From Paenibacillus sp. FJAT-29882 (GTDB taxonomy: Bacteria; Bacillota; Bacilli; Bacillales; DSM-1321): a stretch of DNA of 64,000 bases. A program made the position numbers and the translations under genes. This document shows positions 55,866-64,000 of this stretch, piece by piece. The stretch lies in assembly GCF_001510645.1 (NCBI RefSeq), contig NZ_LMVB01000005.1:102019-166018 (forward strand), written 5' to 3'. The notes beneath the pieces were generated by a model, which was given only the letters and a program-made list of their open reading frames with translations, was not told the DNA's origin and did not search any database. The first letter of the stretch is position 1. Each line of letters opens with the position of its first letter.

Positions 55866-56984
55866 ATGTATATTGAACAATTAAAACTGAAAAACTATCG
55901 GAACTATCAGGATATGGACCTTCACTTCGAAAATAAAGTAAATGTCATTCTAGGAGAAAATGCTCAAGGGAAAACGAATGTGATGGAATCTATTTTCGTT
56001 TTAGCGATGGCAAAGTCCCATAGGACATCAAATGATAAAGAACTTATTCGTTGGGATGAAGAATATGCTAAAATAGAGGGTAGGGTGAAAAAGAGGAATA
56101 CTTCGATTCCACTTGAACTGGTTATATCAAAAAAGGGTAAAAAGGCAAAGAGTAATCATATTGAGCAACAAAAATTAAGCCAATATGTTGGTAATATGAA
56201 TGTGGTTATGTTTGCACCAGAAGATCTTCACCTGGTTAAAGGGAATCCGCAAGGCAGGCGCCGTTTCATTGATATGGAAATTGGTCAGGTATCTCCAGTT
56301 TACCTTCATGATATGAGTCAATATCAAAAAATTCTACAACAAAGAAACCATTATTTGAAATTGCTCCAAACGCGTAAACAAGCCGATAAAGCAATGCTCG
56401 ATGTATTGACAGAACAATTCATACAATATGCAGTAAAAATTTTACAAAGAAGATTTCAATTTCTTGCTTTGCTTCAAAAATGGGCTGAACCGATACATTC
56501 TGGCATCTCTCGCGGCTTAGAAGAGCTGAAAATTGAATATAAACCATCCTTGGATGTATCAGAAAGTAGTAATTTGTCGAAAATGATAGAAGTATTCCAG
56601 GAAAAGTTTGTTAAAATTCAAGGGAGAGAAATTGAACGGGGAATTACGCTTATAGGTCCGCATCGTGATGACCTAGTTTTTTTTGTGAATGGACGAGATG
56701 TTCAAACGTACGGATCTCAAGGTCAACAACGGACAACAGCACTTTCTCTAAAGCTTGCTGAAATTGAATTAATTCATACAGAAATAGGGGAATATCCCAT
56801 ATTATTATTAGATGACGTATTATCTGAACTAGATGATTATCGCCAATCACACTTGTTAAATACCATTCAAGGGAAGGTTCAAACCTTTGTGACCACAACC
56901 TCTGTGGAGGGAATTGATCATCAAACCTTGCGTGAGGCTTCTACTTTCCATGTGAGTCAGGGAAATGTGACTAAAGTAAAATGA
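55866..56984 (+). CDS. recF: DNA replication and repair protein RecF
   Basis: A 372-residue SMC-like ATPase. Seen are [20 protein letters not shown], Walker A in [20 protein letters not shown], the signature [20 protein letters not shown], and Walker B in [20 protein letters not shown]. It loads RecA on gaps with RecO and RecR. Start ATG at 55866 has GGGAAGAAG upstream. Followed by remB after 12 bases. Confidence 0.97.
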   Translation: MYIEQLKLKNYRNYQDMDLHFENKVNVILGENAQGKTNVMESIFVLAMAKSHRTSNDKELIRWDEEYAKIEGRVKKRNTSIPLELVISKKGKKAKSNHIEQQKLSQYVGNMNVVMFAPEDLHLVKGNPQGRRRFIDMEIGQVSPVYLHDMSQYQKILQQRNHYLKLLQTRKQADKAMLDVLTEQFIQYAVKILQRRFQFLALLQKWAEPIHSGISRGLEELKIEYKPSLDVSESSNLSKMIEVFQEKFVKIQGREIERGITLIGPHRDDLVFFVNGRDVQTYGSQGQQRTTALSLKLAEIELIHTEIGEYPILLLDDVLSELDDYRQSHLLNTIQGKVQTFVTTTSVEGIDHQTLREASTFHVSQGNVTKVK

Positions 56985-56996
56985 TGGGGTGAATGC

Positions 56997-57248
56997 ATGT
57001 ATCTTCATATCGGTGAGGACATTCTTGTGAAAACGGATGAGGTTATTGCAATTCTGGATAAAAATTTACTCAATTCATCTCCAACCATGGAGGAGTTTTT
57101 GCAAAAAAAGGCAGAAGTCACACAAAATTTAGCAAAGGGTTCAATCAAATCAATCGTTATTACAAATACGGTTGTTTATTATTCACCTCTTGCATCGGCA
57201 ACATTAAAACGCCGGTCATTACAACGAACAATATTAATCGAAGAATAG
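56997..57248 (+). CDS. remB: Extracellular matrix regulator RemB (YaaB)
   Basis: An 83-residue protein: MYLHIGEDILVKTDEVIAIL then KGSIKSIVITNTVVYYSPLA. This is the DUF370-like RemB family. In B. subtilis RemA and RemB help activate matrix genes during biofilm formation; RemA forms DNA-wrapping oligomers. The conserved place between recF and gyrB supports the call. The ATG at 56997 follows GGGGTGAATGC. Confidence 0.93.
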   Translation: MYLHIGEDILVKTDEVIAILDKNLLNSSPTMEEFLQKKAEVTQNLAKGSIKSIVITNTVVYYSPLASATLKRRSLQRTILIEE

Positions 57249-59601
<2,353 letters not shown>

Positions 59602-59607
59602 TAAATA

Positions 59608-59700
59608 GAGGTTGTTCCAAATCAAAGAAATCAGCCCTTGTAATTAACAATATACATTAAAAGTGAAGTATGGGGGCTGACTCCTTTGGGATATTCCCTA
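59608..59700. repeat. Inverted-end intergenic repeat between gyrB and gyrA
   Basis: GTTCCAAATCAAAGAAATCA (from 59614) and the complement of GGGGCTGACTCCTTTGGGAT (59673-59692) are similar, so the 90-base stretch can fold. The right part resembles the element at 37634-37744. Confidence 0.35.
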
Positions 59701-59762
59701 TACATACCGTCTTACTGATTAAACAAACTTAGGTCACAGCTTTAAATAAGGAGGTCTGCTCC

Positions 59763-62285
59763 ATGTCAGAAAATCAAAGAGAAAATGTTAAAGAAATTAA
59801 TATTAGTACCGAAATGAGAACTTCATTTTTAGATTATGCAATGAGTGTTATTGTTTCAAGGGCTTTACCTGATGTTAGGGACGGCCTAAAACCAGTGCAT
59901 CGAAGAATTCTTTATGCAATGAATGATCTTGGCATGACATCTGATAAACCGTTTAAGAAATCAGCGCGTATTGTTGGAGAAGTTATCGGTAAATACCATC
60001 CACACGGTGACGCCGCAGTGTATGAAACGATGGTACGAATGGCTCAACCATTCAACTATCGCCATATGCTTATAGATGGTCATGGGAACTTTGGTTCTGT
60101 CGATGGAGATCAGGCTGCAGCCATGCGTTATACAGAAGCGAGATTGTCGAAAATTTCAATGGAATTACTTCGTGATTTGAATAAAGATACAATTGATTAT
60201 CAGGATAACTATGATGGTTCTGAAAAGGAACCCATTGTTATGCCAGCCCGTTTCCCAAACTTACTAGTGAATGGATCATCTGGTATTGCAGTTGGGATGG
60301 CAACCAATATTCCTCCACACCAATTAGGGGAAGTAATTGACGGCGTCTTGGCTTTGAGTAAAAACCCTGACATGACAATTTCTGAATTAATGGAATTCAT
60401 TCCAGGTCCAGATTTCCCAACAGCGGGTTATATTTTGGGTCGCAGTGGCATACGAAAAGCCTATGAAACTGGAAGAGGCTCCATCATTCAACGAGCGAAA
60501 GTGGAAATTGAAACGAAGTCAAATGGCAAACAAGTCATTTTGGTTACTGAAATTCCTTATCAAGTAAATAAGGCAAGACTAATTGAAAAAATTGCGGAAC
60601 TTGCTCGTGATAAAAAGATTGAAGGCATTACAGACTTGCGAGATGAATCAGACCGGAACGGTATGCGGATTGTCATGGAAGTTCGGAAAGATGCTAATGC
60701 TAATGTGTTGTTGAATAACTTATATAAACACACTTCTATGCAGACGACATTCGGGGTTAACTTACTTGCACTTGTGGATGGACAACCAAAAGTATTGAAC
60801 TTAAAACAATGCTTATATTATTACTTAGAGCACCAAAAAGTAGTCATTCGTCGAAGAACTGAATTTGAATTGCGAAAAGCAGAAGCTCGTGCTCACATTC
60901 TTGAAGGCTTACGAATTGCCCTTGATAATTTGGATGCCATTATTAAATTAATTCGTGGGTCACAAACGACGGATATTGCACGCGACGGATTAATGACACA
61001 GTTTTCACTTTCTGAAAAACAAGCTCAAGCCATCTTAGATATGCGATTACAACGCTTGACTGGCCTAGAGCGTGAGAAAATTGAAGAAGAATATCAAGCT
61101 TTAGTTGCGCTCATTGCTGAATTAAAGGCTGTTCTTGCGGATGAGGAGAAGGTACTACACATTATCCGTGAAGAGTTGCTTGAAATTAAAGAACGCTTCA
61201 ATGATGTACGTCGTACTGAAATCTTGATGAGCGGATTTGAAAGTATCGAGGATGAAGATTTAATACCAGTAGAAACAACAATTGTAACTTTGACGCATAA
61301 TGGATACATTAAACGATTACCAGTATCTACTTATCGCAGTCAAAAACGCGGTGGACGAGGAATACAAGGGATGGGAACGAATGAAGATGACTTCGTAAAC
61401 CATCTTTTAACGACATCTACACATGACACGCTGCTATTCTTCACGAATAAAGGAAAAGTATACCGTGCAAAAGGGTATGAAATTCCTGAATATGGTCGAA
61501 CTGCAAAAGGCCTACCTTTAATCAATTTACTTGAGGTTGAAAAAGGGGAATGGGTAAACGCCATTATTCCAGTTAAGGAATTTACCGATGGCGATTTTCT
61601 ATTCTTTACGACAAAGTTTGGTGTTTCTAAAAGATCACCATTATCCTCTTTTGCTAACATTCGTAATAACGGTTTAATTGCCGTAGGCTTAAATGAAGGC
61701 GATGAGTTAATTTCAGTCCGTCTTACAGATGGTGATAAACAAATCGTCATTGGTACAAAAGACGGCATGCTGATTAGATTCCCTGAAACGGACGTCCGTT
61801 CTATGGGCCGGACTGCAGCTGGGGTTAAGGGGATTTCCTTGAGGAAAGACGATGAGGTTGTTGGCATGGAGATTCTTGAAGAAGATGAAGAAGTGCTGAT
61901 CGTAACTAAATTTGGTTATGGAAAACGGACTCCTGCAGAAGATTATAGAATCCAAAGCCGTGGTGGAGTTGGAATTAAAACCTGCAATGTAACGGATAAA
62001 AATGGCGAGCTGGTTGCTGTCAAAACAGTAACTGGGGAAGAAGATATCATGATTATCACTGCAGAGGGCGTATTGATTCGTATGGCAGTTGGAGATATCT
62101 CAACAACTGGTCGAAATACTCAGGGCGTTAAACTCATCCGTCTTGAAAATACGGAAAATGAATTCGTAGCTACAGTTGCAATGGCTGAACGTGAAGAAGA
62201 AAAAGAGAATGAAGACGATCTTGCTGAAGAACAGCCAAACGAAGCTATTGCTGAAATAATTGAAGTAAATGACACGGAAGAATGA
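59763..62285 (+). CDS. gyrA: DNA gyrase subunit A
   Basis: An 840-residue subunit. The breakage-reunion domain starts [20 protein letters not shown]. The quinolone-determining region reads [19 protein letters not shown], with Ala84 where B. subtilis and E. coli (Ser83) have Ser. Catalytic Tyr123 is in [11 protein letters not shown]. The C-terminal beta-pinwheel carries the GyrA-box [12 protein letters not shown] (seven-residue QRGGKG-type motif). An acidic tail ends the protein. Length is normal. Start ATG at 59763 follows AAGGAGGTCTGCTCC. A terminator follows. Confidence 0.98.
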   Translation: MSENQRENVKEINISTEMRTSFLDYAMSVIVSRALPDVRDGLKPVHRRILYAMNDLGMTSDKPFKKSARIVGEVIGKYHPHGDAAVYETMVRMAQPFNYRHMLIDGHGNFGSVDGDQAAAMRYTEARLSKISMELLRDLNKDTIDYQDNYDGSEKEPIVMPARFPNLLVNGSSGIAVGMATNIPPHQLGEVIDGVLALSKNPDMTISELMEFIPGPDFPTAGYILGRSGIRKAYETGRGSIIQRAKVEIETKSNGKQVILVTEIPYQVNKARLIEKIAELARDKKIEGITDLRDESDRNGMRIVMEVRKDANANVLLNNLYKHTSMQTTFGVNLLALVDGQPKVLNLKQCLYYYLEHQKVVIRRRTEFELRKAEARAHILEGLRIALDNLDAIIKLIRGSQTTDIARDGLMTQFSLSEKQAQAILDMRLQRLTGLEREKIEEEYQALVALIAELKAVLADEEKVLHIIREELLEIKERFNDVRRTEILMSGFESIEDEDLIPVETTIVTLTHNGYIKRLPVSTYRSQKRGGRGIQGMGTNEDDFVNHLLTTSTHDTLLFFTNKGKVYRAKGYEIPEYGRTAKGLPLINLLEVEKGEWVNAIIPVKEFTDGDFLFFTTKFGVSKRSPLSSFANIRNNGLIAVGLNEGDELISVRLTDGDKQIVIGTKDGMLIRFPETDVRSMGRTAAGVKGISLRKDDEVVGMEILEEDEEVLIVTKFGYGKRTPAEDYRIQSRGGVGIKTCNVTDKNGELVAVKTVTGEEDIMIITAEGVLIRMAVGDISTTGRNTQGVKLIRLENTENEFVATVAMAEREEEKENEDDLAEEQPNEAIAEIIEVNDTEE

Positions 62286-62295
62286 TAAATAAACG

Positions 62296-62327
62296 GGACA
62301 CGAGTCAATTAGCTCGTGTCCTTTTTT
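62296..62327 (+). terminator. Terminator of gyrA
   Basis: GGACACGAG (62296-62304) pairs with CTCGTGTCC (62313-62321), followed by six T. Confidence 0.9.
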
Positions 62328-62496
62328 GAAGAGTAAATGCTTTAAGCGAGTTTTGTGGGCATCCATACCTAAATGAGGCAGGTTTCATTTTATGCTGATA
62401 CTAACACTTGTATTAAATACTACATGGTTTTTCTTACTTAAATAAAGTAATATTATGGTAGTGTAATAAACAGATGTAAATTAAGAGGTGAGGAGC

Positions 62497-63597
62497 TTGC
62501 TAGTCAAAACAAAAGACTTGGTAGCAGGATGTATTCTTAGTAAGGATATTAATGGATTTACAAGCCGTCCAATAATGAATAGGAAAACGATTTTAACAGA
62601 AGAATTGTTAGAAATACTTAAAGCTTTTTTAATCAATGAAGTTAGCGTGGAAAATACCCTTGTTGATGGACAAAAATTTACACCTCGTGAAATAATTACT
62701 GAAGAAGGGGAAGAAGCTAATGAATACTCTAGATTTATTGCAAATTACTTAAAGGTTGTTCAAACATATAAGCATCAGTTTCAGAATTGGCAGGCGGGAA
62801 GTGATGTTGATGTAGCCAAAATAAGAGAGATTATGATTCCACTTTTTGAAAGGTCTCTAAAAGTCCCTCTAGAAATCTTTTCGTTACATCATTACTCTAA
62901 TAAAGAAGATTACCTTTATCATCACATGGTTTCCATAGGCCTTTTAAGTGGATATCTTGCTAAAAAAATGGATTATAATAAAGCGGATGTGTATCAAATC
63001 ACACTTGCAGGGAGTCTTGCAGATTGTGGCATGGCCAAAATTTCTCCCACAATATTAGATAAAGGTACAAGTCTAACAGCTCTAGAATATGAAGAGATTC
63101 GGAGACACCCAATTTATAGTCTGAGAATGCTTCAAAGGAGTACCATATTAAAGGAGTCAGTTAAATATGCTATTCTCCAGCATCATGAGAGATTGGACGG
63201 CAGCGGATACCCGCGTGGGAAAGGTGAACAAAAACCGCATGCTTTTGCAAAGATTGTTGCAGTAGCAGACGTCTATCATGCTATGACATCCGAAAGGACC
63301 TATAGAAAGAAACAATCGCCATTTAAAGTCATGGAGATGATCATGCAAGATGATTTTGGGAAGTTTGATATTACCGTGATTAATAAACTCTTGTCTTGTA
63401 TTATGAATTACTCAATGGGGAGCAGAGTACGATTATCAAATGGATATATCGCTGAGATTATATTTATTGATAAACAATCTCCGACAAGGCCGTTAATTAA
63501 AGTTATTGATACAAGCGAGTTAATCCACTTAAATAACAATAGGGATTTATTCATTGAGGAAGTTTTACAAAATGGTAGTAATCATTCCTTAGTCTAA
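62497..63597 (+). CDS. HD-GYP domain protein with altered HD dyad
   Basis: A 366-residue soluble protein. The C-terminal half (about 135-310) is an HD-GYP domain, the cyclic-di-GMP phosphodiesterase fold. HHMVSIGLLSGYLAKKM and LQHHERLDGSGYPRGKGEQK with the GYP motif are present, as is VAVADVYHAMTSERTYRKK. The place of the HD dyad reads SLADCGMAKIS, i.e. Ala-Asp (63019-63024), so metal binding may differ. The N-terminal part resembles the DUF3391-like segment. TTG at 62497 behind AGGTGAGGAG is preferred; GTG at 62488 is possible. HD-GYP genes lie between gyrA and rrn in several Bacilli. Substrate is uncertain. Confidence 0.85.
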   Translation: MLVKTKDLVAGCILSKDINGFTSRPIMNRKTILTEELLEILKAFLINEVSVENTLVDGQKFTPREIITEEGEEANEYSRFIANYLKVVQTYKHQFQNWQAGSDVDVAKIREIMIPLFERSLKVPLEIFSLHHYSNKEDYLYHHMVSIGLLSGYLAKKMDYNKADVYQITLAGSLADCGMAKISPTILDKGTSLTALEYEEIRRHPIYSLRMLQRSTILKESVKYAILQHHERLDGSGYPRGKGEQKPHAFAKIVAVADVYHAMTSERTYRKKQSPFKVMEMIMQDDFGKFDITVINKLLSCIMNYSMGSRVRLSNGYIAEIIFIDKQSPTRPLIKVIDTSELIHLNNNRDLFIEEVLQNGSNHSLV

Positions 63598-63650
63598 AAA
63601 TAGAGATGGAAAAGTAAATCGCACTAATCAATGTTTGGTATAAATAGATC

Positions 63651-63704
63651 GGTATCTTTTTAAAATATTTAATTCAAATAAAGCTTGTAATTTAAAAAGA
63701 TACC
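63651..63704. terminator. 14-base perfect inverted repeat, possible terminator of the HD-GYP gene
   Basis: GGTATCTTTTTAAA (63651-63664) and TTTAAAAAGATACC (63691-63704) pair without mismatch around a 26-base loop. T-runs are within the stem rather than behind it, so a terminator role is uncertain; a protein-binding site is possible. Confidence 0.45.
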
Positions 63705-63776
63705 ATATATAATAATAAAGTCGTCAACAAGTGACAGTAATTTCAAAAGAAATTTTATCCGAAAGAAAATAAATTA

Positions 63777-63805
63777 TTGACTGCAATAACACGATGTGTT
63801 ATGTT
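63777..63805 (+). promoter_or_regulatory. SigA promoter of the rrn operon
   Basis: TTGACT (63777-63782) and TATGTT (63800-63805) with 17 bases between. About 120 bases upstream of mature 16S rRNA. Confidence 0.75.
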
Positions 63806-63923
63806 AGTAAGGTTGTTTCTGATAAACGACAAATATTGCTCTTTGAAAACTGAACAAAACAAAGCGCCAACGTTTTAATTGAAGTGAGTACACACTATAA
63901 AAACAAATGAGCAAGTCAAACAC

Positions 63924-64000
63924 TTTTTGGAGAGTTTGATCCTGGCTCAGGACGAACGCTGGCGGCGTGCCTAATACATGCAAGTCGAGCGAATGATAGG
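63924..64000 (+). rRNA. rrs: 16S ribosomal RNA, 5' end (cut by window edge)
   Basis: Starts with TTTTTGGAGAGTTTGATCCT, the universal 16S beginning (27F primer region), continuing GGCTCAGGACGAACGCTGGC and the Bacillus-type GGCGTGCCTAATACATGCAA. Only 77 bases are present. First rrn operon right of the origin, as rrnO in B. subtilis. Confidence 0.98.

Larger units (their letters stand above)
63598..63923 (+). other. rrn leader region
   Basis: Contains a perfect inverted repeat (63651-63704), the rrn promoter (63777-63805) and the conserved leader TGCTCTTTGAAAACTGAAC (63838-63856) with the antitermination boxA-like segment. No gene is seen. Confidence 0.7.

Noticed and set aside
61340..61867. 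175-codon minus-strand frame within gyrA
   Set aside because: Antisense shadow of gyrA with no family resemblance.

Overview
The window is the origin region of the chromosome of a low-GC, endospore-forming Firmicute of the Bacillaceae. The evidence is the gene order walJ-I-H-K-R, tRNA cluster, purA, dnaB, rplI, gdpP, rpsR-ssb-rpsF, ychF, yyaC, parB-parA-noc, rsmG-mnmG-mnmE, jag, yidC(spoIIIJ), rnpA-rpmH, oriC, dnaA, dnaN, yaaA, recF, remB, gyrB, gyrA, then an HD-GYP gene and the first bases of a 16S rRNA gene. This is the Bacillus subtilis layout. YyaC, SpoIIIJ and Soj/Spo0J fit a sporulating host. I cannot name a species.

Layout. (1) 1-4.1 kb is accessory: the 5' part of a GPH-family sugar transporter gene with an AraC regulator beside it, then a WYL regulator divergent from a GyrI-like gene and an unknown gene. 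(2) 4.2-19.4 kb is a mosaic joined to the 3' end of rlmH. The last 21 bases of rlmH occur five times as direct repeats (19418, 15573, 8493, 7368, 4286). The three outer copies are embedded in palindromic arms. This is the architecture expected of SCC-like cassettes stacked at the rlmH attachment site, although no ccr recombinase gene is in the window. Cargo: codBA (cytosine uptake and deamination) behind a PyrR attenuator; a YczE-type membrane protein; a YfcC-type transporter with an M20 amidohydrolase; a wrecked cell-surface protein gene; a dead IS3-family element that cut an hsdM gene (first codons only remain); truncated oxidoreductase and DUF4188 genes; a DUF1846 gene; and a SIS-domain fragment. 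(3) 19.4-52.6 kb is the conserved leftward replichore arm, nearly all on the minus strand. (4) 52.6-64 kb is the rightward arm, on the plus strand.

How the genes work together. Replication start (dnaA, oriC with DnaA boxes, DnaA-trio-like tract and AT-rich stretch, dnaN, recF, gyrBA, dnaB), origin segregation and nucleoid occlusion (parA, parB, parS sites, noc), tRNA wobble-uridine modification (mnmE/G), membrane insertion (yidC, jag), RNase P protein and L34, the essential WalRK wall-homeostasis system with its regulators, and c-di-AMP turnover (gdpP) form the core. An extra DnaA-box cluster lies upstream of rlmH and another between mnmE and jag.

Decay is visible outside the cargo too: yybS is split by two compensating frameshifts. 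A dispersed repeat of about 50 bp occurs in at least five intergenic gaps and brackets an M23 peptidase gene. GyrA carries Ala at the residue that is Ser84 in B. subtilis. Nothing in this answer was computed by alignment or search; family calls rest on recognised motifs and gene order.
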